Shown one piece after another: positions 44,319 to 53,561 of a stretch of DNA of 64,000 nucleotides. The stretch lies in assembly GCF_900103185.1 (NCBI RefSeq), contig NZ_FNJD01000014.1, forward strand, positions 1 to 64,000, written 5' to 3'. The notes beneath the pieces were generated by a model that saw only the letters and a program-made list of their open reading frames with translations, made no database searches and was not told where the DNA came from. The stretch comes from Sulfitobacter litoralis (lineage in GTDB: Bacteria > Pseudomonadota > Alphaproteobacteria > Rhodobacterales > Rhodobacteraceae). The position numbers were made by a program, and so were the translations under genes. Each line of letters begins with the position of its first letter. Position 1 is the first letter of the stretch.

Positions 44319-45029
44319 TTACCTCGGAATGATATCGTCGATGATCCGCGCCAGACCGGCGGGATCGGTAAAGAAGGGTGAATGCCCGCAGGCCATTTCA
44401 TGAACATCCGCGCTTGGCCAGTCCTTCGTCATCGTGACCTGATAGGCGGGCGGGATGGTGCGGTCGTCCATACAGCGGATATAGCTGCGCGGCATGGCAT
44501 CGGCGCGCGCGGTATCGGGCAGGGGTTTGATCGTCGGGGCAACGGCCTGTGCGCAGAGCCGAGCAGCCGCAAAGCCCGCGACGTCCGGTGGGCAATCGTG
44601 ATAGAAAAGCGTCTCGGTCATGGCGGTATCAAGGGTAAAGCTTTTGCCATCCGGTGCCAGACGCACGGCGGGCATCAAGGGTTGGCTCGGGGCCTGTTTG
44701 CGCATTTCTGCCAGCGATAGCCCCGCAGCGGGGACATAGGCGCATAGATAGATCAGCCGCGCCATTGCGCTTGGATCTTTTTGCGCCGCAGCGCCGATGG
44801 CGAAGCCACCCATCGAATGCCCGACCACCACCGTTTCGGGGGTAGAGGCTGCAAGCACCGCGTTGGCATAGCCGTCCAACGTTACCGCGTTGACGGGGGT
44901 GGTGTCGTCGCCGTGGCTTGGCAAGTCGATGGCGCGCGGGCTGTGCCCAAGCGCACGCAGCGCCGGGATCAGATCGCGCCAGCACCATGCGCCGTGGCAT
45001 GATCCGTGAACCAATAGAATATCAGACAT
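44319..45029 (-). CDS. Alpha/beta-fold hydrolase (plant methylesterase-like group)
   Basis: A 236-residue esterase: LLVHGSCHGAWCWRDLIPAL near the N-terminus gives the oxyanion hole, VVGHSMGGFAIG the nucleophile Ser, and HEMACGHSPFFTDP the catalytic His. This resembles the salicylate/HNL-type esterases. The substrate is unknown. It overlaps pcaD by eight bases and is followed by pcaB after three, so it may remove an ester from a lignin-derived or carboxylic acid substrate before ring cleavage; this is inference. Confidence 0.85.
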   Translation of the reverse strand: MSDILLVHGSCHGAWCWRDLIPALRALGHSPRAIDLPSHGDDTTPVNAVTLDGYANAVLAASTPETVVVGHSMGGFAIGAAAQKDPSAMARLIYLCAYVPAAGLSLAEMRKQAPSQPLMPAVRLAPDGKSFTLDTAMTETLFYHDCPPDVAGFAAARLCAQAVAPTIKPLPDTARADAMPRSYIRCMDDRTIPPAYQVTMTKDWPSADVHEMACGHSPFFTDPAGLARIIDDIIPR

Positions 45030-45810
45030 GTCCTACGCTTTCTAAAAACTCGGTCAGCAGATCCGCGTATTCCTGCGGGTGCTCGACACAGGGCAGATGG
45101 CCGGCCTTGCGGATGATCTTGAACTTCGCCCCGGGGATGAGATCGATTGTTTCGCGTACCAGATCAGGCGGAGTGGACCCGTCATCGGAACCTGCGATCC
45201 CCAGCACCGGCAGGCGCAGCGCCGCCGTGGGCGTATAGAAATCCGTGCCCGATATCGCGGCAGAGCATCCCGCGTAGCCTTCGGCCGGCTGACGCACGAC
45301 CATGTTGCGCCAAAGTTCAATTTCAGGCGTGGCGCGGAAGGGGGCGGCGAACCAGCGTTCCATGATCGTGTCGGCCATCGGTTCAATCCCGCTGTCCTGC
45401 ACGGCGCGCACGCGGTCGGCCCACATATCCTTGGTGCCGATCTTGGCGGCGGTATTGGACAGCACCATGGCGCGGATCAGGTCTAGCCGCTTGGTCGCGA
45501 GCCCTTGGGCGATCATCCCGCCGATCGACAGGCCGACAAAGACGCAGTCCTTTACGCCCAGATGATCCAGCAGCTTTTCCGTATCGCCGATCAGCGCACC
45601 CATCGCATAGGGCGCAGGCGGACAAGACGACAGTCCATGACCGCGTTTGTCAAATCGGATGATACGCAGTCCCTTGGGTAGCAGCGGCAGGATCGGGTCC
45701 CAAAGGCGCAGATCGGTGCCCAGTGAATTGGCAAACACGACAGGCGCGCCATCGTCAGGGCCATCCACGCGGTAATGCAGGCGCACATCGCCGGTATCGA
45801 AAATATTCAT
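45022..45810 (-). CDS. pcaD: 3-oxoadipate enol-lactonase
   Basis: Hydrolyses 3-oxoadipate enol-lactone to 3-oxoadipate. The 262 residues form an alpha/beta hydrolase: DKRGHGLSSCPPAPYAMGAL is characteristic of PcaD, GLSIGGMIAQGLA holds the nucleophile Ser, IAGSDDGSTPP the Asp, and AGHLPCVEHPQEYADLL the His. It supports the pathway step after PcaB/PcaC, and pcaC is not fused here (it occurs as a C-terminal fusion in some species). Confidence 0.93.
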   Translation of the reverse strand: MNIFDTGDVRLHYRVDGPDDGAPVVFANSLGTDLRLWDPILPLLPKGLRIIRFDKRGHGLSSCPPAPYAMGALIGDTEKLLDHLGVKDCVFVGLSIGGMIAQGLATKRLDLIRAMVLSNTAAKIGTKDMWADRVRAVQDSGIEPMADTIMERWFAAPFRATPEIELWRNMVVRQPAEGYAGCSAAISGTDFYTPTAALRLPVLGIAGSDDGSTPPDLVRETIDLIPGAKFKIIRKAGHLPCVEHPQEYADLLTEFLESVGHV

Positions 45811-45832
45811 GTCAGAACCTCCTCAGGGGGTA

Positions 45833-46804
45833 TCAATCAAGGGTGGCGAGCGCGCGGGTAAAAACATCCGTATCCACATTCCCGCCTGATATCGTGACGA
45901 TCACATCATCGCCTTCGATCTCGTCCCTGCGAAACAGAGCGGCGGCAAGGGCGACGGCACCGCCGGGTTCTGCCACAAGTTTCAGCCGGTTGAACGCATG
46001 GCCAATCGCCTGCAGCGCCTCGTCATCAGTGACGACAAGGCCGGGGCCACACAACCGTTTGAGGATTGGAAAAGTCAGGTCGCCCGGTTGCGGCGTAACG
46101 ATGGCATCGCAAATCGACCCGCCAAGCGCGGCATTGCGCTTGATCTGCCCTGCGGCCAGCGACCGCGCGGCGTCATCAAAGCCATCTGGTTCGGCGGTGC
46201 GGACGCGCAGCCCCGGTGCGTCAGCTTCCAGCGCCAGCGCAATGCCAGAGGTCAGCCCTCCGCCACCACAGCAGACAATCACATCGGCACAGGCGATCCC
46301 CGCCTCGGCGGCCTGCTGCGCGATCTCGAGCCCGGTGGTCCCCTGACCTGCAATGACCAGCGGATCGTCGAACGGTTTGATCAGCGTCAGTTCCCTTTCC
46401 TGCGCCATAGCCGCGCCAATCGCATCGCGGTCCTCGGTCATGCGGTCATATAGCACCACTTCGGCCCCAAGCGCTCTGGTGTTGGCGATCTTCAGACGGG
46501 GCGCATCGGCGGGCATGATGATCACGGCAGGCACCCCATGCAGCTTGGCCGCATAGGCAACCCCTTGAGCGTGATTGCCGCTGGAAAAGGCGATAACCCC
46601 CTTGGCGCGTACGGATGTCTCCAGTGCTGACACCGCCGACCAGCCGCCGCGAAACTTGAAGCTGCCGGTGTGTTGCAAACACTCGGGCTTGACCCAAACG
46701 CGCCGCCCCGCGATGTCATCCAGAAACGGAGAGTTCAGCAAAGGCGTGCGCCGCACGTGCCCCTCCAACCGCCGCGCTGCCGCGCGGATCATGTCGATGT
46801 TCAT
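45833..46804 (-). CDS. Threonine/serine dehydratase family PLP enzyme
   Basis: A 323-residue fold-type II PLP enzyme. The PLP lysine is in HTGSFKFRGGWSA and the phosphate loop is CCGGGGLTSGIAL. The AFSSGNHAQGVAYAAKL segment is typical of catabolic threonine dehydratases and of the related serine racemase and threo-3-hydroxyaspartate ammonia-lyase. There is no C-terminal ACT domain, so it is not the biosynthetic IlvA. Its start overlaps the stop of the upstream hydrolase by four bases. The true substrate is uncertain. Confidence 0.87.
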   Translation of the reverse strand: MNIDMIRAAARRLEGHVRRTPLLNSPFLDDIAGRRVWVKPECLQHTGSFKFRGGWSAVSALETSVRAKGVIAFSSGNHAQGVAYAAKLHGVPAVIIMPADAPRLKIANTRALGAEVVLYDRMTEDRDAIGAAMAQERELTLIKPFDDPLVIAGQGTTGLEIAQQAAEAGIACADVIVCCGGGGLTSGIALALEADAPGLRVRTAEPDGFDDAARSLAAGQIKRNAALGGSICDAIVTPQPGDLTFPILKRLCGPGLVVTDDEALQAIGHAFNRLKLVAEPGGAVALAAALFRRDEIEGDDVIVTISGGNVDTDVFTRALATLD

Positions 46805-47625
46805 TGCATCATCCCGATCCATTCGTTCAAGGCCTCAACCGCCTCGGGTTCGTCCAGAAACGGAATATGCCCGCGCCCCGGCACCCTTGCGACCACCATA
46901 TCAGGGCGGCGGCGTTCCATCTCTTGCAGAGTTTCCTCGCTCAGCAGATTGGACGCCATGCCACGGATGCAGGCAATCGGCAGCCCGTCAAACGCGTCAA
47001 AGAAAGGCCAAAGATCGGGCGAGGGCGCTGAAAACGCCTTGGCCACCGCATCGCGCAAATGCTTGTCATAGGTGATCTGCAAGCCGCTTTCGGTCTGGGT
47101 GTAGTGCTTTTGCGCTTCCTCCAGCCAGCGGCTGTCGGGCACATTTTCAAATTCTGGGAACACACGCGGCATGGCGGCGGCGGCTTCGGCATGGGTCTTG
47201 GCGGCGGGGTTGCGGCCAATGAATTCCATGATGAAATCCAGCCCCTGCGGGTCGATATGTGGCCCCACATCGTTAAAGGCGACGCCCAGCAACCGGTTCT
47301 TGGCTGCCTTGGCCAACCCCAACCCATTCAGTCCCCCGCGTGACGTCCCAAGCACGGCGACCTTGTCGATCCCCAGATGGTCCAGCAGCTCCAACGCGTC
47401 GCGGCATTCAACGGGGGGGGAATAATGCGACCAGTCGGGATCAAAGTCGGAATGCCCCCGCCCGCGATAATCCATCTTGATCAGACGCACGTTTTTCAGA
47501 TGCGGGGTTACATAGTCGAAATCCGCCGTGGTTCGCGTCAAACCGGCAAGGCAGAGAATCGGTAGCCCCTGACCTTCATCGGCAAAATAGAGCGATAGCC
47601 CGTCGGATGTGGTGAAATGAGCCAT
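46801..47625 (-). CDS. Alpha/beta-fold hydrolase
   Basis: A 274-residue hydrolase: LCLAGLTRTTADFDYVTPHL, MDYRGRGHSDFDPDW, and nucleophile Ser in VLGTSRGGLNGLGL, with the His in RVPGRGHIPFLDEPEAVEAL. The family includes haloalkane dehalogenase-like and epoxide hydrolase-like enzymes, but the halide-binding residues cannot be judged by eye. It sits between an L-2-haloacid dehalogenase-like gene (TAATG overlap) and the dehydratase (ATGA overlap). Confidence 0.85.
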   Translation of the reverse strand: MAHFTTSDGLSLYFADEGQGLPILCLAGLTRTTADFDYVTPHLKNVRLIKMDYRGRGHSDFDPDWSHYSPPVECRDALELLDHLGIDKVAVLGTSRGGLNGLGLAKAAKNRLLGVAFNDVGPHIDPQGLDFIMEFIGRNPAAKTHAEAAAAMPRVFPEFENVPDSRWLEEAQKHYTQTESGLQITYDKHLRDAVAKAFSAPSPDLWPFFDAFDGLPIACIRGMASNLLSEETLQEMERRRPDMVVARVPGRGHIPFLDEPEAVEALNEWIGMMQ

Positions 47626-48311
47626 TATACGCCTGCCAGTTCTGGGATGCCGTTCAGGTCCTGCAGCACATGAACGGGCTTCCATGGTAAACGGTCCATC
47701 GGTTCGCCCGCACGGTTGACCCAGGCGGTCGTGAAGCCAAAGCCGGTTGCCGCCGCTGCATCCCAGCCATTGGACGATACAAACAGCACTTGTGATGGCG
47801 TGCAGCCGAACTTTTGGCCGACCAGTTCATAGACACGCGCATCAGGCTTGAAGATTCCTACGCTTTCGACCGACAAAACGGCATCCAGCGTTTCGGCCAG
47901 ACCGGCGGATGACACCGCCCCTTCGAGCATCGCCGGCGACCCGTTCGATAGGATTGCCGTGTTCAATCCCTTATCCTTCAATTTTTTCAGCATCTTAGGC
48001 ACTTCGGGAAATGCCTGAAGCTCCCAGTACAACGCCAGCAAACGAGCGCGCAGGGCAGGGTTGTCGTCGTGCCCGGTCTTTTCTAGTGCCCAGTCCAGAC
48101 CCTCTTGGGTGACCTGCCAGAAATCATCATGGGTACCGGTGACAGCGCGCAGCCAAGAGTAGCTTAACTGCTTTTGTCGCCAATGTTCCGCGACCTGTGG
48201 CCAGCTGTCTTTTATCGCTGCAAAGTCCGGCTCTGATGCGGCTTGCCGTGCGGCGGCGGCCACATCGAACAAGGTACCATATGCATCGAACACGCATGTT
48301 GTTATCGCCAT
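47625..48311 (-). CDS. L-2-haloacid dehalogenase-like HAD hydrolase
   Basis: A 228-residue HAD protein. FDAYGTLFD holds the nucleophile Asp, AILSNGSP motif II, KPDARVY motif III, and FVSSNGWDAAAATGFG is the SSNxWD signature typical of type II L-2-haloacid dehalogenases. The predicted reaction is hydrolysis of short 2-haloacids to 2-hydroxyacids, with inversion. ATG 48311 follows GGGGG-AAAA. It is the first gene of the six-gene operon, so its promoter should be in the 184-bp gap to the FKBP gene. Confidence 0.87.
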   Translation of the reverse strand: MAITTCVFDAYGTLFDVAAAARQAASEPDFAAIKDSWPQVAEHWRQKQLSYSWLRAVTGTHDDFWQVTQEGLDWALEKTGHDDNPALRARLLALYWELQAFPEVPKMLKKLKDKGLNTAILSNGSPAMLEGAVSSAGLAETLDAVLSVESVGIFKPDARVYELVGQKFGCTPSQVLFVSSNGWDAAAATGFGFTTAWVNRAGEPMDRLPWKPVHVLQDLNGIPELAGV

Positions 48312-48495
48312 GATTTTCCCCCCTGAAATATCCTGCCGCGAGACTGTCACGCGCCGTCCGAACAGAAAAGGCCGAAAAACTGGCCGCAGGGGGGTTTACG
48401 ACAGGGAGCAGGCTTGAAACACTGCGCGCCGAACCCGGAGCACCCGCGCAGATACGCGGCCTCCTGTATTTTCCCTTTATGGATCGGAGCTTTCT

Positions 48496-48924
48496 ATGAC
48501 GCAGGTTAAATCCGGCGATACCGTTGCTATTCACTATACTGGTACGTTGCTTGACGGCAGCACCTTCGACAGCTCGGAAGGGCGCGAGCCTTTGGAATTC
48601 ACGGTTGGGTCCGGCCAGATCATCCCCGGCCTCGACACCGCGATGCCCGGGATGGAAGTCGGCGAGAAGAAAGTCGTCAAAATTGACAGCGCTGATGCCT
48701 ACGGCGATGTGAACCCCGAGATGCGTCAGGCCGTGCCGCGCGAAGGCATCCCTGCGGATATCCCGCTGGAAATCGGCACGCAGCTGCAGATGCAAACCCC
48801 CGACGGGCAGGCGATGCCGGTGATGGTTGTCGAAGTCGACGACTCCACTGTCACACTTGATGCGAACCACCCGCTGGCAGGCAAAGACCTGCAGTTCGAC
48901 ATCGAACTGGTAAAAATCGCCTAA
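48496..48924 (+). CDS. FKBP-type peptidyl-prolyl cis-trans isomerase (SlyD-like)
   Basis: A 142-residue proline isomerase: GDTVAIHYTGTLLDGSTFDS and GSGQIIPGLDTAMPGMEVGE form the FKBP core, and residues about 70-125 form the flap (insert-in-flap) domain of SlyD-type chaperones. The His-rich metal tail of E. coli SlyD is absent; the protein ends at VKIA. It is cytoplasmic and assists protein folding. It is transcribed divergently from the six-gene operon. Confidence 0.92.
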   Translation: MTQVKSGDTVAIHYTGTLLDGSTFDSSEGREPLEFTVGSGQIIPGLDTAMPGMEVGEKKVVKIDSADAYGDVNPEMRQAVPREGIPADIPLEIGTQLQMQTPDGQAMPVMVVEVDDSTVTLDANHPLAGKDLQFDIELVKIA

Positions 48925-48927
48925 ACA

Positions 48928-48973
48928 GGCCCATACAGTCCGGCGCTTTTGATCGCGCCGGACTGTATGGGCC
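48928..48973. terminator. Long perfect hairpin after the FKBP gene
   Basis: A 19-bp perfect stem (48928-48946 with 48955-48973; ends GGCCCATACAG...) around an eight-base TTTTGATC loop, four bases after the stop. No U-run follows, and the next gene starts 46 bases later on the same strand, so it may attenuate rather than end transcription. Confidence 0.6.
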
Positions 48974-49019
48974 CAAGAAACCGCTCGAAACCTCGCGCGC
49001 CGCGCAGTATGCAGCGGTT

Positions 49020-50132
49020 ATGGACAGTCAAAACACCTTCGACATTTTTATCGTGGCCACCCCCGGTCTGGAAGACATGCTTCTGGCCGAGGTGACAGAG
49101 AAAGGCTTTGCCAATCCCGTCACCACGCCCGGCGGGATCACGGTGCAGGGCGACTGGCCCGAGGTATGGCGCGCGAACCTGCAACTGCGCGGTGCCTCGC
49201 GCGTGCTGGCGCGGATCGGGTCCTTCATGGCGTTCCATCTGGCGCAACTGGACAAACGTGCACGCAAGTTCCCCTGGGGCGATGTGCTGCGCGCAGATGT
49301 GCCGTTACGGGTACAGGTGACCACGAAAGCCTCTAAAATCTACCACGCCGGTGCCGCGACACAGCGGATTGAAACCGCCCTGCGCGAAAGCCTCGGGGTG
49401 ACGATCTCGCCCGAAGCGGCGCTCGTGCTCAAGGTGCGGATCGACGACAATGTAGTGACCATCAGCCTCGATACCTCGGGCGAGTCGCTGCACAAGCGCG
49501 GCCACAAGGAAGCCGTCGGCAAAGCGCCGATGCGCGAGAACCTAGCCTATCTGATGCTGCGTCAAGCGGGGTACACCGGCACCGAGACTGTGGTCGACCC
49601 GATGTGCGGCTCAGGTACGTTCGTGATCGAGGCCGCCGAGATCGCCATGGGCCTGAACCCCGGCCGCTCGCGCCATTTCGCTTTCGAGGACCTCGCCAGC
49701 TTTGATCCCGATCAATGGGCCGCCATGCGTGACGATACCGCCACGTCGACGCCGCTGCGGTTCTACGGTTCCGACCGTGACGCCGGTGCCGTCCGGATGA
49801 GCAGGATGAACGCGGAACGGGCAGGGGTATCAGAGGCGGTGCAGTTCGAAAACCACGCCGCGGGGGAGCTGACCCCGCCAGACGGACCGCCGGGCCTTGT
49901 CATGGTGAATCCGCCCTACGGCGGCCGCATCGGTAACAAGAAACTGCTTTATCCGCTTTATGGAACGCTTGGGCAAACGCTGCTCACGCGCTTCAAGGGC
50001 TGGCGCGTCGGCCTCGTCACATCGGAACCGCCCTTGGCCAAAGCCACCGGCCTGCCGTGGAAACCCCAAGGCCCCGCCATCGCACACGGCGGCATGAAGG
50101 TCTGGCTCTACCAAACCCCGCCCCTACGCTAA
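49020..50132 (+). CDS. THUMP-domain RNA N2-guanine methyltransferase (RlmL/RlmK-type N-terminal half)
   Basis: A 370-residue class I methyltransferase. A THUMP-like RNA-binding part covers about 45-160; the SAM loop is DPMCGSGTFVIEAAE near 195, and the catalytic NPPYGGRIG is near 297. This organisation is that of RlmL, which methylates G2445 of 23S rRNA, but the second (RlmK) half of E. coli RlmKL is absent, as is usual outside gamma-proteobacteria. The exact target is not proven. The gene follows the FKBP gene by 95 bp. Confidence 0.85.
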   Translation: MDSQNTFDIFIVATPGLEDMLLAEVTEKGFANPVTTPGGITVQGDWPEVWRANLQLRGASRVLARIGSFMAFHLAQLDKRARKFPWGDVLRADVPLRVQVTTKASKIYHAGAATQRIETALRESLGVTISPEAALVLKVRIDDNVVTISLDTSGESLHKRGHKEAVGKAPMRENLAYLMLRQAGYTGTETVVDPMCGSGTFVIEAAEIAMGLNPGRSRHFAFEDLASFDPDQWAAMRDDTATSTPLRFYGSDRDAGAVRMSRMNAERAGVSEAVQFENHAAGELTPPDGPPGLVMVNPPYGGRIGNKKLLYPLYGTLGQTLLTRFKGWRVGLVTSEPPLAKATGLPWKPQGPAIAHGGMKVWLYQTPPLR

Positions 50133-50144
50133 ACGCGACGCCCT

Positions 50145-50190
50145 ATTTCCAAATGGTCTAAAATCCCGGGGTCCGGGGCAGCGCCCCGGT
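50145..50190 (+). repeat. Dispersed intergenic repeat, family B copy 3
   Basis: TTTCCAAATGGTCTAAAATC then CCGGGG and a CCGGGGCAGCGCCCCGG palindrome. It lies between convergent genes. Confidence 0.7.
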
Positions 50191-50202
50191 CCGCCAGTAC
50201 CG

Positions 50203-50994
50203 TCAAAGATGTTCGGCCTGTGGCATCCCCAGCACATGGAACCCGCCATCCACGCGGATGATCTCGCCCGTGGTGCAGGCACCGGCATCCGAGGCCAGAT
50301 AGACCGCTGTCCCGCCAACAGCTTCAAGTGTCGCGTTGGACCGCAAGGGGGCGTTCATGTCGGTGTGTTTATAAGTCTTGCGCGCGCCGCCAATCGCGGC
50401 ACCGGCAAGCGTTTTCATCGGGCCGGGGCTGATTGCGTTGACGCGGATGCCTTCGGGCCCCAGATCATTCGCCAGATAGCGCGTGGCACTTTCCAGTGCG
50501 GCTTTGGCTACGCCCATCACATTGTAGTTCGGCGTTACGCGGTTTGATCCCATATAGGTCAGCGTCAGCAGCGTGCCGCCATTCTCGACCATCAGCGGAT
50601 GCGCCCGCCGTGCGACCTCGATGAAAGAATAGGCCGAAATATCCATCGAGTTTTTAAAGTTCTCGCGGCTGGTGTTCAGGAAGCGGCCTGTCAGCTCGGA
50701 CTTGTCGGAAAACGCGATGGCGTGGACAACGAAGTCGATCGTGGACCACCGCGCGCCCAGTTGGTCAAACGCGGCATCAAGCGAAGCATCATCGGTCACG
50801 TCGACATCGACCATGAAATCCGACCCGACACTCTGCGCCAGAGGCTCAAGACGCTTCCCAAAGGCTTCGCCCTGATAGGTGAAGGCCAGTTCCGCACCGG
50901 CTTCGGCCATTGCCTTGGCAATACCCCAAGCGATGGAGCGTTCGTTCGCGACGCCCATAATCAGGCCGCGTTTTCCTTTAAGCATTTCTGACAT
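50203..50994 (-). CDS. fabI: Enoyl-ACP reductase (NADH)
   Basis: Reduces trans-2-enoyl-ACP in the last step of each fatty-acid elongation cycle. The 263-residue SDR-like protein has the FabI-specific cofactor segment GVANERSIAWGIAKAMAEAG and the active-site Tyr/Lys in TYMGSNRVTPNYNVMGVAKA. It is the target of triclosan and related inhibitors. It lies nine bases after fabB and is the last gene of the fabA-fabB-fabI operon. Confidence 0.96.
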   Translation of the reverse strand: MSEMLKGKRGLIMGVANERSIAWGIAKAMAEAGAELAFTYQGEAFGKRLEPLAQSVGSDFMVDVDVTDDASLDAAFDQLGARWSTIDFVVHAIAFSDKSELTGRFLNTSRENFKNSMDISAYSFIEVARRAHPLMVENGGTLLTLTYMGSNRVTPNYNVMGVAKAALESATRYLANDLGPEGIRVNAISPGPMKTLAGAAIGGARKTYKHTDMNAPLRSNATLEAVGGTAVYLASDAGACTTGEIIRVDGGFHVLGMPQAEHL

Positions 50995-51003
50995 TTGCTG
51001 TCC

Positions 51004-52233
51004 TTACTCTTGGAACTTGGAAAGGATCATCGATCCATTGGTGCCGCCGAACCCGAAGGAGTTGGTCATCACCGAATCCAGACCGGCATTGTCCACACGC
51101 TCTAGCGCGATTTCGGACGGGTCCAGTTTCGGGTCCAGATCAACGACGTTGATGGATTTCGTGATAAAGTCATGTTTCAGCATCAACAGGCAGAACACAG
51201 CCTCTAGTGCGCCGGCGGCCCCTTGGGCGTGGCCGGTCATCGACTTGGTGGAGCTGACGGGTGGCGTGCTGCCTTTGCCAAAGACGCGGCGGACTGCTTC
51301 GATCTCGCCCACATCGCCGACTGGTGTGGATGTGCCGTGAGCGTTGATATAGCCGACCTTACGGCCCTCGGGCAGGGTTTCCAGCGCCAGACGCATGGCG
51401 CGTTCGCCGCCCTCGCCAGAGGGGGCTACCATGTCGTGACCGTCAGATGTCGCCGCATAGCCGGTGACTTCGGCATAGATCGTGGCACCGCGCGCCTTGG
51501 CGTGTTCAAGTTCTTCGAGCACCAACATGCCGCCGCCTCCCGAAATCACGAACCCGTCGCGGTTGGCGTCAAAGGCGCGGCTCGCTGTTTCAGGGGCGTC
51601 GTTATACTTGCTGCTCATCGCGCCCATGGCGTCGAACAGGCAGGACAGCGTCCAGTCCAGCTCTTCGCCGCCGCCTGCGAACATCACGTCTTGCTTGCCT
51701 AGCATGATCTGTTCCGCTGCGTTGCCGATGCAATGCAGCGAGGTAGAGCAGGCCGAGGTGATGGAATAGTTGATGCCTTTGATCTTGAAGGCGGTCGACA
51801 GGTTCGCGCTGACGGTGGACGACATGCATTTCGGAACGGCAAACGGCCCGATACGCTTGGTCGCGCCGGTGTCCCGCACAACGTTATGCGCGGTGAACAA
51901 CGCCGAGGTCGACGGCCCGCCGGAGCCCGCCACAAGGCCGGTGCGCGGGTTGCTGATCTGGTCATCGCTCAGGCCCGCATCCGCGATGGCTTGCTGCATT
52001 GCGATATAGGCATAAGCGGCACCGCCGCCCATGAAGCGCAGCGCACGTTTGTCGATGTGATCTGCGACGTTGATCTTGAGTGTCCCGGCAACCCGGCTGC
52101 GAAAGCCGTGCTCTGTCATTTCGGGGCTGGCGACGATGCCGCTGGTCCCGTCTTTAAGCGATGCCAGAACTTCTTCTGCATTGTTTCCGATGGACGAGAC
52201 AATTCCCAATCCTGTGACAACGACGCGGCGCAT
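51004..52233 (-). CDS. fabB: 3-oxoacyl-ACP synthase I
   Basis: Condenses acyl-ACP with malonyl-ACP and, as FabB, elongates the cis-3-decenoyl product of FabA for unsaturated fatty acids. The 409 residues have the Cys-His-His triad in [23 protein letters not shown] and [13 protein letters not shown]. FabB rather than FabF is indicated mainly by the fabA partnership and length. ATG 52233 is chosen over the in-frame 52293. Confidence 0.93.
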   Translation of the reverse strand: MRRVVVTGLGIVSSIGNNAEEVLASLKDGTSGIVASPEMTEHGFRSRVAGTLKINVADHIDKRALRFMGGGAAYAYIAMQQAIADAGLSDDQISNPRTGLVAGSGGPSTSALFTAHNVVRDTGATKRIGPFAVPKCMSSTVSANLSTAFKIKGINYSITSACSTSLHCIGNAAEQIMLGKQDVMFAGGGEELDWTLSCLFDAMGAMSSKYNDAPETASRAFDANRDGFVISGGGGMLVLEELEHAKARGATIYAEVTGYAATSDGHDMVAPSGEGGERAMRLALETLPEGRKVGYINAHGTSTPVGDVGEIEAVRRVFGKGSTPPVSSTKSMTGHAQGAAGALEAVFCLLMLKHDFITKSINVVDLDPKLDPSEIALERVDNAGLDSVMTNSFGFGGTNGSMILSKFQE

Positions 52234-52396
52234 GGGCTGCACTCCCTTGATCTGTGTGGGGCGGGTGCCCTCTTGATGCTGCGCGGCCCGCACGCTTGTC
52301 GCGGGGCCGCACGTTCGTTTCCCGTTTGCCGCCTATGGGGCGACAAATCAAGTCATCAGTCTGTCTGGATGATCAGCAAGATGATCGGATGTCCGC

Positions 52397-52906
52397 TCAG
52401 CTCTCGCTTAGCGCGACCTTCATGTCTTTGACCTGATAGATCACTTCGCCGTCAGCTTCGACGATGCCATCGGCAACGCCCATGGTTAGGCGACGGGTCT
52501 GGATCGCTTTGGTAAAGTCGATCTTGTAGGTCAGCAACTTGCGGTCAGGGCGTACCATACCGGTCAGTTTCACTTCGCCGACACCAAGCGCATAGCCGCG
52601 CCCCTGCCAGCCGCGCCAGCCAAGGTTAAAGCCGGTCAGCTGCCACAGGCCATCAAGGCCCAAGCAGCCGGGCATGATCGGGTTGCCGGGGAAGTGGCAG
52701 TCAAAGAACCACAGGTCAGGCGTGATGTCGAATTCCGCCGTGATGTGCCCTTTGCCGTGGGCACCGCCATCGGCGGATACGTCTGTAATACGGTCCATCA
52801 TCAGCATCGGCGGGGCGGGCAGCTGCGCGTTGCCTTCGCCGAAAAGCTCGCCACGGGCGCATTTGAGCAGAGCTTCTTTGTCAAAGCTGGTGGGGTAGTC
52901 GGCCAT
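52397..52906 (-). CDS. fabA: 3-hydroxydecanoyl-ACP dehydratase/isomerase
   Basis: Dehydrates 3-hydroxydecanoyl-ACP and isomerises the product to the cis-3 form, the entry point of the anaerobic unsaturated fatty-acid route. The 169 residues contain the catalytic His in [14 protein letters not shown] and the Asp in [11 protein letters not shown]. It is the first gene of the fabA-fabB-fabI operon and is divergent from irr with a 193-bp gap; the pair is conserved across alphaproteobacteria. Confidence 0.96.
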   Translation of the reverse strand: MADYPTSFDKEALLKCARGELFGEGNAQLPAPPMLMMDRITDVSADGGAHGKGHITAEFDITPDLWFFDCHFPGNPIMPGCLGLDGLWQLTGFNLGWRGWQGRGYALGVGEVKLTGMVRPDRKLLTYKIDFTKAIQTRRLTMGVADGIVEADGEVIYQVKDMKVALSES

Positions 52907-53099
52907 AATATCGCGGCTCCTGAGGGCTGAATTTCAAATCCCGGCAGGTTTAGCATTGCGCACCGCAGGCCCGCAAGGGCGCAGGCAGATCGCATTTACG
53001 CCACGGCGCAGGGCGGTGCTGGCAGGTGTTTCGGGATTTCCGTTTGAAAACCATCGCCATTGCCCCTTATATATAGCGCATGAGAGGTACTTATAGCCA

Positions 53100-53519
53100 A
53101 TGACCCAAACAACACAGCAGATCAGTTCTGAGTGGCTTGCCAAGGCGGGCCTGCGTCCCACGCGGCAGCGCATGACGCTGGCGCATCTGTTGGTGGGCGA
53201 CGGTCAGCACCGCCATGTCACCGCCGAAAGCCTGTTTGACGCGGCCAAGGGGCAGGGCGATGCCGTGTCGCTGGCAACCGTCTACAACACCCTGCGCGCT
53301 TTTTGCGATGCGGGGCTGATGCAAGAAGTCACGGTTGACGGGTCCAAAAGCTATTTCGATACCAACACCCATGATCACCCCCATTTCTTCTGGGAGGACG
53401 AGGCACGCCTATCCGATGCGCCCTCTGATCAGCTTGTGATCGCGCAGTTGCCCGACGCCCCCGAAGGGGCCGAGATCGCATCGGTTGATGTGGTGATCCG
53501 CCTGCGCCGGAAGGTTTAG
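53100..53519 (+). CDS. irr: Iron response regulator Irr (Fur family)
   Basis: A 139-residue Fur-family repressor; in alphaproteobacteria Irr senses iron through haem status and represses iron-using genes. The winged helix region (TRQRMTLAHLL, SLATVYNTLRAF) is at about 20-75. The dimerisation and metal region has the His-rich HDHPHFFWEDE motif typical of Irr. There is no N-terminal haem regulatory motif of the Bradyrhizobium type. The position next to fabA agrees with Irr rather than Fur or Zur. Confidence 0.9.
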   Translation: MTQTTQQISSEWLAKAGLRPTRQRMTLAHLLVGDGQHRHVTAESLFDAAKGQGDAVSLATVYNTLRAFCDAGLMQEVTVDGSKSYFDTNTHDHPHFFWEDEARLSDAPSDQLVIAQLPDAPEGAEIASVDVVIRLRRKV

Positions 53520-53561
53520 GGCCTTTCGGTCAGGGACGCGGCTTTTACCGGTTCCGTCCGT

